Positions 42,893-51,138 of a stretch of DNA of 64,000 nucleotides are shown piece by piece. The notes beneath the pieces are model-generated. The model was given only the letters and a program-made list of their open reading frames with translations. It was not told the DNA's origin and searched no databases. Origin of the DNA: an uncultured Gemmata sp. Its GTDB lineage: Bacteria > Planctomycetota > Planctomycetia > Gemmatales > Gemmataceae. The position numbers were made by a program, and so were the translations under genes. The DNA lies in NCBI GenBank assembly GCA_937924775.1, contig CALDUT010000001.1:372001-436000 (forward strand). The letters run 5' to 3'. The number at the start of each line of letters is the position of its first letter. Positions within the stretch are counted from its first letter, which is position 1.

Positions 42893-45667
42893 ATGTTTCA
42901 TCCGGGACTGTGTTTCCTCATCCGTTGCGGTGTTCTGGTGGTTGTGGTTCTCGTCGGCTTGGGCCGTAACCACGCGGACGAACCCGCTCCCCCCCCGCGG
43001 GCGTTGCCTGATGAGCGAGATGAAGAAAAGGCTGTCGAAGCCCAAATCGCTGGTCGCACGCCGGAGGAGATCCGGGGGTTACTAAACCAATTGGCCGAGC
43101 AATGGCTTGCTCTCCAAGGGGAATGCCAACTCGTGGAGCATCGATGCACCCAATGTGTGCAGGAATTTCGGAAGGCCCGCGAACAACTCACAGCTTTGGT
43201 CGAGCCGAACGCAAAAAAAGTGCCGCTGATCTTCCGTGCCGCGGATGTGGACGTCGCCCTCACCACCGCGCAGCAATTGGCGGATTTTCACGCCAACCGC
43301 CAGCAACGGCTCGAAGCGGTTCAAGCCGCTGCGAAAGCAGTTCTCCACGCCGGGATCGACCGCAATCTGACATGGGATCGCGCTCAGAAACATCTGCGGC
43401 GAATGGAAACCGCGGTCAGCCTAGCGCGCACACAGCCGAACGTTCCAATTCCGCCCCTCTTGGCCCCCGCGCGATTCATCGACGCGATGCAATGGCTGGC
43501 CAACCGCAAAACCCAGGCGACCCCGTTGCCCTCGATCGACCTCCGCCAGTTGGAGGAAGAAATCGCCCGCGCCGCGACGGCGGCCGCGTCGTTCCGGGCC
43601 GAGTGGGAGCAGTTGCAAACCGCGCGGGACCGCCTTGTGGCCGTCTTCGCCTTCCGCGACAAGCTGAAAGGGTTAAGCCCAGCGCAGTTGGCTGAGGAAT
43701 TCACCCGACTGCGAGGATTACTCGATGAAAAGCTCCTGGCCCTCAAGGGCGACGCGGCCGATTACGCCCAAGCGGTCGAAGCCGTCAGCAGAGCCCAGGC
43801 CAAGCGGGTCGCCTCTCGCGAAGCTCCCACGGGTTGGGAAGTCCCGGGAATCGCGGGATTCTCTCATGAAATTCTCATGTCGTGGTTGTCGGCCGCTCAA
43901 CAGCAGTATTCGGCCCGAATTCGTGCAGCGGAGGAATCCGCCGCCATCACTCAAGCCGTAATTGAAGCTTACGAGAACGCCGAAAAGCGAGCCCGTAGCT
44001 ATGCCAACACCCTCGACGCGACGCGTCTTGTTGCGGATCAACTCGCCAGTGTCATGGCCGAAATCGAACATCGCATCGGTTCCGGCGAGCTGGAGGCCGC
44101 CCAAGCCCCCCCGGGTTTCCGCGACGCCGCCCCCACGGTTCGCATTCCCGAACCGTGGGCCACCGAGGCCCAACAGCTCGCGGCGGCGATCACACAATTT
44201 TCCTCCCAGCGCAACGCCCTTCGTCCAAGGGATGACGCAGGCGAAAATATTCAAATGCTCACTACCGCGTTGCTGGACCACGTCAACCGGCGACTGGACC
44301 TGCTCACCGATCTGAAAAAGCTCGAAACCCGATACGCCACAGCTGAGAAGGATCGTTCGGAAGCCGACCAACAGCGGCTCCACCAACGGGCGGCCGCCCG
44401 GATGCGGAGCGAATCGGCTCCATGGGATGGCCTTCTCGCCTACGACCGCTCACCGGCCGCCGCCGCTTGGGAGAACTTGCTGAGTGCCTACTACCGCGAA
44501 CTGATCGATTTGGAAGAGAAGCAACAGATTCTCGATCAACAGAAGGACCGCCTTGACAAACTGATCGAATTCACCCGCAAGGAAGCCGACGATATTACAA
44601 AACTCCGGAGCGTCTTGGCGCCCCAAGCCGCGAAATCCGACACGGTGCGGACGTGGGATCAATGGTTGTCGCGTCGGCTGGAACCGACCGGATTGGAGGC
44701 GGAAATCGCCGCCTACCGCGACGAGACCGCACGGCTGAATACACTCGCCGGGGCAAACGCTCGCCGTATCGCGGAACTGACCGGGCCAACGCCGACCGAA
44801 CGCGACACCGCGACCCCGCTGCAACCCCCGCAACCTGCCACCGGGGGCGAAATAGGCCAGGTCCGAGCGGAATTGCAACAAGCCCGGATTCATGGTCTCC
44901 GCGGAACCGGACTGAGCATTCTCACGGTGCTGGTGGCGGCGGCAGTTATTCCCCGGTTGATTCTGTTGCTCCTCCGCCGCCGCTTACGCGGTGGCCGCGA
45001 CGAAGCCGGCAACCCGTCCCCGATTTTGGCCGCCGTCCGCGGGCCACTGCGGATCGCGGTCGCGGTGGCAGCGTTGGCATTGATCCTGAGTCTTCTGGGT
45101 TTCGATGTCACCGCGTTGATTGTCGCTTTGGCGATCGCAGCTCTGGCTATTGCGTTAGCGGCTCGCCCGATGATTGCCGATATCCTGGGTTCGTTTGTTA
45201 TTTTCGCCGAACGCCGCTTCAAGGTGGGCGATGTGATTCGACTCGGCGACAACGAACCGGCCCGGGTCGTCGGTCTCACTTGGCGTTCGACAGCCTTGAA
45301 GAATTCCCAAGGCCTGATCATGAGCGTGCCCAACCGAAAAGTGACGGAAACAACCGTCGAAACGCTCTCACGCGGGGCCGAAACTTACGATACGATCACC
45401 GTGACCATCACCACTGACAAAGACGCCGGCAAGGTGATCAATGTGATCCGGGCCGCGATGGCCCAGTGCAAAAATCTGACCCCCGATCACGGCGTCACCG
45501 TGCTGAGCTACAACCAGAAGGGGAATCAGAAGGTGGTCCATTATCGGTTCTGGTGGTTTCTCAAGGATTACGAAGCCCGCAACAAGACACGCGACGAAGT
45601 TTTTGCCCGCGTCGCACTGGGGTTGGCTCACGAGGACATGGGGGGCATCGAACTGACCATGGCGTAA
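42893..45667 (+). CDS. MscS-family mechanosensitive channel with long N-terminal coiled coil
   Basis: 924 residues. Seen: an N-terminal signal/anchor (LIRCGVLVVVVLVGLG), ~600 residues of mostly helical, coiled-coil-like periplasmic sequence, then three membrane segments (~675-780) and the MscS beta domain (LGSFVIFAERRFKVGDVIRL, ~765-785; NSQGLIMSVPNRKVTETTV, ~805-823). Such long MscK/YnaI-like proteins release osmolytes under tension. ATG 42893 lies four codons inside a TTG-started frame. Confidence 0.88.
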   Translation: MFHPGLCFLIRCGVLVVVVLVGLGRNHADEPAPPPRALPDERDEEKAVEAQIAGRTPEEIRGLLNQLAEQWLALQGECQLVEHRCTQCVQEFRKAREQLTALVEPNAKKVPLIFRAADVDVALTTAQQLADFHANRQQRLEAVQAAAKAVLHAGIDRNLTWDRAQKHLRRMETAVSLARTQPNVPIPPLLAPARFIDAMQWLANRKTQATPLPSIDLRQLEEEIARAATAAASFRAEWEQLQTARDRLVAVFAFRDKLKGLSPAQLAEEFTRLRGLLDEKLLALKGDAADYAQAVEAVSRAQAKRVASREAPTGWEVPGIAGFSHEILMSWLSAAQQQYSARIRAAEESAAITQAVIEAYENAEKRARSYANTLDATRLVADQLASVMAEIEHRIGSGELEAAQAPPGFRDAAPTVRIPEPWATEAQQLAAAITQFSSQRNALRPRDDAGENIQMLTTALLDHVNRRLDLLTDLKKLETRYATAEKDRSEADQQRLHQRAAARMRSESAPWDGLLAYDRSPAAAAWENLLSAYYRELIDLEEKQQILDQQKDRLDKLIEFTRKEADDITKLRSVLAPQAAKSDTVRTWDQWLSRRLEPTGLEAEIAAYRDETARLNTLAGANARRIAELTGPTPTERDTATPLQPPQPATGGEIGQVRAELQQARIHGLRGTGLSILTVLVAAAVIPRLILLLLRRRLRGGRDEAGNPSPILAAVRGPLRIAVAVAALALILSLLGFDVTALIVALAIAALAIALAARPMIADILGSFVIFAERRFKVGDVIRLGDNEPARVVGLTWRSTALKNSQGLIMSVPNRKVTETTVETLSRGAETYDTITVTITTDKDAGKVINVIRAAMAQCKNLTPDHGVTVLSYNQKGNQKVVHYRFWWFLKDYEARNKTRDEVFARVALGLAHEDMGGIELTMA

Positions 45668-46028
45668 CCGCAGGGGTCAGAACTTTTCCGGATTGGGAGA
45701 TTCCTAAGTTGTAATGCTCTGAAATTGAGGCTAACATCGAAACCATACTGGATTCAGCCATTTAATCCTGAGGCGGATGAAGGCCCACGCCTCTGTTGTG
45801 CATCCAGTGTTTACGTCCGCTCGTATCGTGTTCCCAAAATGGTTTGTGCCCCAACTGCGAAGGCACCCGGGTTGAGAACGCTCTGACCAGGGCGACCCGT
45901 CCCATACTACTGATCCACGCGGTGGCAAAGCCGAACGAAGCGACACCATAACCATTTCCACCCGCCAAACGGTTTCTGTTCATATTCTGTACATTTGTCA
46001 CCATCATCCCGCGTCAAGTCTCCAGTGT

Positions 46029-46394
46029 TTGATCGATACGGACACCGACGCCCCTGGCCAACATGTCAACAACGGCCGGCATGTCGGAAATGGCCCCTCG
46101 GCAAAACCGCTGGGTGTCCATCTGAATGTGAACGTGCAGGTCAAAACCAACGGTAACGTCAGTGATATACAAAAGATCACTTTGGACATCGTGGCTTCGA
46201 GAATGGCGATTTTTACTGAACGGATTGATCCACCACCACCGACCAGTTGTCTGCCGCCGGGTCATGGTCCCATCGGCTATCGCGTTCGCGGGCTGTTCGA
46301 TCCGAATGTGAAGTATCTGGTTTGCGTTGCCCACGAACTGACGGCGGATCCCACGGTAGCACCAGCCCCCGTCGATGGGGTCACAATTATCTAA
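46029..46394 (+). CDS. Possible hypothetical protein or gene remnant
   Basis: 121 residues from a TTG start. The segment LGVHLNVNVQVKTNGNVSDI looks like alternating beta strands, and its third-position G/C pattern resembles real genes nearby. The frame is open far upstream (to before 45905) without a good start, and there is no Shine-Dalgarno, so it could be a degraded gene. No family recognised. Confidence 0.35.
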   Translation: MIDTDTDAPGQHVNNGRHVGNGPSAKPLGVHLNVNVQVKTNGNVSDIQKITLDIVASRMAIFTERIDPPPPTSCLPPGHGPIGYRVRGLFDPNVKYLVCVAHELTADPTVAPAPVDGVTII

Positions 46395-46617
46395 CGCAAG
46401 GGGCGCCACCGAATAGTACTGTAACGTGACCATTCCTAATGCCGTTGACCGGGCCTCCATCGCCCGCGTAATCGAGTTCGACGCCTTGGATCGTCCCTTG
46501 CGCTGGCAAACCGTGGTACTCCAATAACCGGCGGTCACCAGCGGCCCACGGTCGATTCCCTCCCGATGGCGTCCTTGGGGCGGGTGGAACTCGCCGTGGC
46601 CGTGTTTCGTCCCTCTC

Positions 46618-46623
46618 TATAAT
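46618..46623 (+). promoter_or_regulatory. Consensus -10 element upstream of proS
   Basis: TATAAT, 67 nt upstream of the proS ATG. No good -35 hexamer at 16-18 nt. Confidence 0.4.
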
Positions 46624-46689
46624 CCACAGCATCACGCACGCCAAAGGCCCTGGCTTCGGCGTCGGACTGTTGTTTGAGGAACCCAATCC

Positions 46690-48231
46690 ATGGCGGATGT
46701 CATCACCCCCCGCGCCACCAATTATTCCCAATGGTATCTCGATGTCGTCAAACAAGCGGGCTTAGCCGATAACTCGGATGTACGCGGATGCATGGTCATC
46801 AAACCCACTGGCTATGCCCTCTGGGAGAAGATGCAACGCGGACTCGATCGGCTTTTCAAGGATACTGGGCACGTCAACGCCTATTTCCCGCTCTTTATTC
46901 CCCTGAGCTATTTGGCCAAAGAAGAACAAATGGCTGAAGGATTCGCGAAAGAGTGTGCGGTTGTGACACATTACCGCCTCAAGGCCGAGCCCGGCAAACC
47001 CCTCCATGTGGACCCCGAAGCCAAACTCGAAGAACCGCTAATCGTCCGGCCGACGTCGGAGACGATCATTTGGAACACCTACAAGAAATGGATTCAGAGC
47101 TACCGCGACTTGCCCTTGCTCATCAACCAGTGGGCCAACGTGGTCCGTTGGGAGATGCGGACGCGGTTATTTTTGCGCACAGCGGAATTTTTATGGCAGG
47201 AAGGACATACCGCGCACGCCACCGCGAAAGAAGCCGAAGACGAAACCTTGCAGATGGTTCGTGTCTATCAGAAGTTTGCCGAAGAGTTTATGGCCATGCC
47301 GGTGCTGGTGGGGCCGAAAACCGAAGGCCAGAAGTTCCCGGGGGCGGTTTACACCCTGTGCATCGAAGCCATGATGCAAGACGGCAAAGCCTTGCAAGCC
47401 GGGACATCGCACTTCCTCGGCCAGAATTTCGCCAAAGCCTTTGACGTCACCTTCAAAGATCAGAACAACAAAGAAGAATACGCCTGGGCCACCAGTTGGG
47501 GGGTCAGCACCCGGCTGATCGGTGGCTTGATCATGACGCATTCCGACGACAATGGCTTGGTTCTGCCACCACGCTTGGCCCCCACGCATGTGGTGATCGT
47601 GCCTTTGGGGAAAAATGATGCCGAACGGGCACCGTGTATCGCGGCCGCGGAAAAGCTGGCCGCCGAATTGCGAAACCTTCCCCGCGACGAGTTCTTCGGC
47701 TACGAACCGATCGCGGTCAAGATCGACACCATGTTCGATAAACAACCCGGGTTTCGCTATGCCGAATATGAGGTCCGCGGTGTGCCGGTACGCGTTGAGA
47801 TTGGCCCCAAAGACATTGAGAAAGGCGCGTGCGCTGTGGCTCGCCGCGACGTACCTGGCAAGGACGGCAAGCAGTTCGGCATCCCCCTGGCCGGCGCGGC
47901 GGAATACATCCACCAGCTCCTGCGCGACATACAATCGGCCCTCTATCAGCGGGCCCAACAACGTCGCGACACACGCACCGTGACCGCCCACACGCTGGAC
48001 GAATTCAAAGACCTTTTCCCCGATCGCGACGAACACGAAGACCTGCCGGTCGAAGCGCTGAAATTCGTCTACGCCCACTGGGACGGCACACGCGAAACGG
48101 AAGAATGGGTGCAAAAGCACTTCAAAGCCACCATCCGCTGCTTACCGTTTGATGCGCCCCAGGAAGAGGGCCGATGCATTTTCACGGGCCAGCCCTCAAA
48201 ACGGCAGGTCGTCTTCGCCCGGGCCTACTAA
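46690..48231 (+). CDS. proS: Prolyl-tRNA synthetase, short (archaeal/eukaryotic-type) form
   Basis: Charges tRNA-Pro. Seen: the class II motifs [14 protein letters not shown] (~62), RPTSETIIW (~119-127), and [20 protein letters not shown] (~150-170). 513 residues and a C-terminal extension ending in ...RAY with a terminal Tyr, which marks the eukaryote/archaea-like ProRS without the bacterial editing insert. Only two of the Cys expected in the C-terminal zinc domain are visible (RCLPF, GRCIF). Confidence 0.96.
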   Translation: MADVITPRATNYSQWYLDVVKQAGLADNSDVRGCMVIKPTGYALWEKMQRGLDRLFKDTGHVNAYFPLFIPLSYLAKEEQMAEGFAKECAVVTHYRLKAEPGKPLHVDPEAKLEEPLIVRPTSETIIWNTYKKWIQSYRDLPLLINQWANVVRWEMRTRLFLRTAEFLWQEGHTAHATAKEAEDETLQMVRVYQKFAEEFMAMPVLVGPKTEGQKFPGAVYTLCIEAMMQDGKALQAGTSHFLGQNFAKAFDVTFKDQNNKEEYAWATSWGVSTRLIGGLIMTHSDDNGLVLPPRLAPTHVVIVPLGKNDAERAPCIAAAEKLAAELRNLPRDEFFGYEPIAVKIDTMFDKQPGFRYAEYEVRGVPVRVEIGPKDIEKGACAVARRDVPGKDGKQFGIPLAGAAEYIHQLLRDIQSALYQRAQQRRDTRTVTAHTLDEFKDLFPDRDEHEDLPVEALKFVYAHWDGTRETEEWVQKHFKATIRCLPFDAPQEEGRCIFTGQPSKRQVVFARAY

Positions 48232-48249
48232 AAAATGGCCCAAAATTAT

Positions 48250-48278
48250 TTGACAACGTCCCCCAGATTGCGCAGAAT
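48250..48278 (+). promoter_or_regulatory. Sigma70-type promoter just after proS
   Basis: Perfect TTGACA (48250-48255), 17-nt spacer, CAGAAT (48273-48278, 4 of 6). Predicted start near 48285, inside a 16-bp palindrome. Confidence 0.55.
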
Positions 48279-48283
48279 AAATG

Positions 48284-48374
48284 GTGAACTCGAGTTCACT
48301 TTTCTGCTTCTTTCTCATACCGAAGTAGAAGTGAACAAAATCTCATTTTCTGCAGACGGCCTCCAGCCGTTTTT
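48284..48374 (+). ncRNA. Candidate ~90-nt small RNA or attenuated leader
   Basis: Begins with the 16-bp perfect palindrome GTGAACTCGAGTTCAC (48284-48299). The middle GTTCAC can pair with GTGAAC upstream (48284-48289) or with GTGAAC downstream (48331-48336), where a longer imperfect stem extends through TCT/AGA and CTTC/GAAG. Ends in ACGGC-ctcca-GCCGT followed by five T (48356-48374), a textbook intrinsic terminator. No RNA family recognised. The terminator could alternatively serve proS. Confidence 0.45.
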
Positions 48375-48724
48375 GCAACCGCCACACTCTGTCAGCAGAC
48401 GGGGTATCTCCACGCCCCATCGCCTCCGGCAGCGACGCCTTACACCATTTTTCGCAACAGCTGCCGGGGAAGACCAGTAGCTTTCTTCCCAACTTTTTCA
48501 GGAGTTTCTCATGAATCGGTACACTGGATCAAAATTATGAGAAAAATCCTCGATGAGCAATTGAGGAATCATGGACTTCTCGTTGGTAACGCGCGACCTG
48601 TCGCGGTGTAGTGACAATACTGGTTCTGGTCATGTCGTCAGAACGGTGATTGTTGATTCCCCCGCTGGGGCTGAGTTATGGCCACAGAGGTCATCGGCGG
48701 TGGGCGGCTGGATACGAGGTCGCG

Positions 48725-50410
48725 ATGGGATTTTCTTATTATCATTTCTCGGCTCATCGGTCCTGGCGCCGAGGGCTCATGAGTCTGGCGCTATTGGGGC
48801 TGGTGTGGGGTTGTTCCCCCGTGGAGAAATCCGATGAAAAGTCGAAGTTTCGTTTGTCGGAGCCGAACGCACAGCAACCGGACGATCAGCCGCTGCCGGT
48901 GCCACCTTCTCGCCCACCGTCGGAACCTCAACCCGGAGGATTGTTGCTGCATGATCCGCGCGCGTTCCCAGGCTATACGCTTATCGCCCCCCTGATGTCT
49001 ACCAAGACTCATCTTATCGACATGAGCGGGCACATAGTTCACAGTTGGACCAGTGATGCTTTGCCCGCCATGAGTGCCCAATTGCTTCCGAACGGGAACC
49101 TGTTGCGGCCGTGCCAGTTACCAGAAACGGAACGGCACTTCACCCACTCCGGGGGCGGCGGCCGCATCCAAGAATTCACCTGGGACGGCGAATTGGTCTG
49201 GGACTTCCGCTTCCACGATGCCCGGCACCTGCCGCATCACGACGCCATCAAACTTCCCAACGGTAACGTGCTGCTAGTCGTCTGCGAGCGAATCCCGGTG
49301 ACAGAAGCGGAAGCCGCAGGCCGCAAACCGCATTCCATCAATGGCGACTACCTGCTGGTGGATTCGCTGGTGGAGATTCGACCAACGGGTCGGACTACCG
49401 GCGAAGTGGTGTGGCGTTGGCGCGTGTGGGATCATCTGGTCCAAGAGTGGGACGACACGAAACCGAACTATGGTTTGGTCGCGGAACACCCCCAACGGAT
49501 TGATTTGAACTACGGTGTGGGAACCAACGGAGTGGTGGTGGCCAAAGGCGTAGATGTGGCCAAGTTGCAAGCCTTGGGTTATCTCGGCTCCTCCAGCCCC
49601 TCGCCAGGTATGCTGGGCAATGCCGACTTCACCCACATCAACTCGGTCGCCTATAATCCCGAATTGGATCAAATTGCCATCACCGGCCTGACGTTCTCAG
49701 AAATCTGGATCATCGATCACTCCACCACGATGAGCGAAGCCGCTGGCCGCACCGGTGGCCGATACGGCCAAGGCGGCGATCTGCTGTACCGCTGGGGTAA
49801 TCCGCGTGCCTATCGCCACGGTACCAATGCTGATCAACAACTCTTTGGCCCCCACGATGTCCAGTGGATCGCCAAAGGATTACCGGGAGAAGGAAACTTG
49901 CTGGTGTTCAACAATGGTGTGGGCCGCCCGCGCGAGATGTACTCGTCCATTGAGGAAATTCGCCCGCCGCGGGATGCCGCCGGCAAGTATCACCGGAAAC
50001 CCAATAGCCCCTTCGGCCCGTCCAAACCCCACTGGAGCTACCACAGCCCCATCAAACCAACGTTCTTTTCGCCCACCTTTTCCGGTGCGCAGCGACTCCC
50101 CAACGGTAACACCCTGGCCTGCGTTGGCATGACGGGAAGTCTCCACGAAGTCACACGCGACGGTGTCGATGTCTGGAAATTCTCCCTCAACCACGGGCAG
50201 AACGAGCTGCCGATGCTACCACTGCCGCCGACTAACACCCCGCCGCCACCTCCCGGCCATCCCGGAGTGCCCGGGCCCCCGATCCCAATAATGGTACCTG
50301 GCGAACCCGTGTTCCGCGCCATCCGCTACGCCCCGGATTACCCCGGTCTGGTCAACAAAGACCTCTCGACCAAAGACGGTTCGATGGCCATGGTCGATGC
50401 CGAGGGATGA
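48725..50410 (+). CDS. Arylsulfotransferase-like lipoprotein
   Basis: 561 residues. Seen: a lipoprotein signal with LVWGC (Cys ~30), then a beta-propeller with DMSGHIVHSWTSDALPAMSA, GELVWDFRFHDARHLPHHDA (~150-170) and FGPHDVQWIAKGLPGEGNLL (~375-395), matching the ASST (arylsulfate sulfotransferase) family, where paired His residues are catalytic. Donor and acceptor are unknown. Pro-rich C-terminal stretch. ATG 48725 follows CGAGGT; the frame opens at 48650. Confidence 0.8.
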   Translation: MGFSYYHFSAHRSWRRGLMSLALLGLVWGCSPVEKSDEKSKFRLSEPNAQQPDDQPLPVPPSRPPSEPQPGGLLLHDPRAFPGYTLIAPLMSTKTHLIDMSGHIVHSWTSDALPAMSAQLLPNGNLLRPCQLPETERHFTHSGGGGRIQEFTWDGELVWDFRFHDARHLPHHDAIKLPNGNVLLVVCERIPVTEAEAAGRKPHSINGDYLLVDSLVEIRPTGRTTGEVVWRWRVWDHLVQEWDDTKPNYGLVAEHPQRIDLNYGVGTNGVVVAKGVDVAKLQALGYLGSSSPSPGMLGNADFTHINSVAYNPELDQIAITGLTFSEIWIIDHSTTMSEAAGRTGGRYGQGGDLLYRWGNPRAYRHGTNADQQLFGPHDVQWIAKGLPGEGNLLVFNNGVGRPREMYSSIEEIRPPRDAAGKYHRKPNSPFGPSKPHWSYHSPIKPTFFSPTFSGAQRLPNGNTLACVGMTGSLHEVTRDGVDVWKFSLNHGQNELPMLPLPPTNTPPPPPGHPGVPGPPIPIMVPGEPVFRAIRYAPDYPGLVNKDLSTKDGSMAMVDAEG

Positions 50411-50543
50411 CGGCCTCAACCATCGCCGGCGGAATCTGTTGGTGAAGTTGCTGGCAAGGGCGAAAATGTGGATATCGGGGCCGGTTATTCGGCCCATTCA
50501 GAGAGTGCCTTACAATCGCCGGGGATTTCTCACAATCATGGAC

Positions 50544-50597
50544 GAAAAAGCACCCGGACCAGGTGAGCCATCACGACGATGGGCTTGCCCGGTCCGG
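50544..50597 (-). terminator. rpmA: Rho-independent terminator of rpmA
   Basis: Read on the minus strand: CCGGACC/GGTCCGG outer stem (50591-50597, 50554-50560) with GG/CC, AGCC/GGCT and ATC/GAT inner pairs around a 5-nt loop, then a run of five T (50545-50549). It is 48 nt past the rpmA stop. A shorter GGGCCG/CGGCCC hairpin at 50478-50495 may end the + strand gene. Confidence 0.75.
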
Positions 50598-50644
50598 CGT
50601 CGTTGATTCGGCGAGACATTTTTTCTCGGAAAGTTTGGCCGCAT

Positions 50645-50914
50645 TCAGCCAATGGCGGTGGCGTTGGGATCGAAGGGTTGAACGTTGATCCGCTTGCCGC
50701 CCTGGTCGAAGTACACCGTACCATCCACCAGAGCGTGGATGTTGCAGTTTTTGGCCATACGCACGAAGCGGCCAGGGGCAAACTTGGTCCCGCATTGGGT
50801 GACGAGGATGCTACCGACCTTCACCGCTTGGCCGCCATAGGCTTTGAGTCCGCGACGCTTCGGAAGCGAATCGCGCCCGTTTTTGACCGAACCTTGGCCC
50901 TTTTTATGCGCCAT
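50645..50914 (-). CDS. rpmA: 50S ribosomal protein L27
   Basis: A large-subunit protein near the peptidyl-transferase centre. 89 residues starting MAHKKGQGSVKNGRDSLPKR, with GSILVTQCGTKFAPG and VGMAKNCNIHAL-like core (here VRMAKNCNIHALVDG). The start at 50914 is the family start; the longer frame to 51055 is not supported. The N-terminus begins directly with MAHKKG, without the cleaved extension found in Firmicutes. No rplU (L21) lies beside it. Confidence 0.97.
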   Translation of the reverse strand: MAHKKGQGSVKNGRDSLPKRRGLKAYGGQAVKVGSILVTQCGTKFAPGRFVRMAKNCNIHALVDGTVYFDQGGKRINVQPFDPNATAIG

Positions 50915-51138
50915 AACCGCGCACTCCCGTACCTGTTGAATCGTCGAACCATCGCGAGAAAGATATTGTAGCGGCTGAGAAAGAAATGGCAACCGAAACT
51001 CCCGACGGAATGAACTAACCTTGGGAATCGGTCTTCTGGTCCGGAGACTTTTCATTTCTTTCTCACGCTCAATCGATTACAACTCGAAGCGATACAATCG
51101 CCCTGCTCGATTCGTTCCCTAACCGGTGATTTGCTGCC

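Larger units (their letters stand above)
45668..46689. other. Long gap with one possible small gene
   Basis: About 1 kb between the channel gene and proS. Apart from the candidate frame at 46029-46394 and the proS -10 element, I see nothing supported. No tRNA or repeat recognised. Confidence 0.4.
48232..48724. other. Non-coding region with small-RNA-like unit
   Basis: No protein gene of normal size. Contains a promoter, palindrome, hairpins and terminator at 48250-48374 (listed separately) and two tiny coupled frames: 9 codons at 48511 after CAGGAG, overlapping by ATGA with a 24-codon frame at 48537-48611. These could be leader peptides or chance. Confidence 0.45.

Noticed and set aside
45762-46007. 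81-codon minus-strand frame
   Set aside because: No start signal; composition not gene-like.
46014-46538. 174-codon minus-strand frame
   Set aside because: Product has a random look (long runs without conserved pattern). The opposing + frame has better codon use.
48571-48837. 88-codon + frame at the start of the arylsulfotransferase-like gene
   Set aside because: Out of frame with the lipoprotein signal and lipobox of the real gene starting at 48725.
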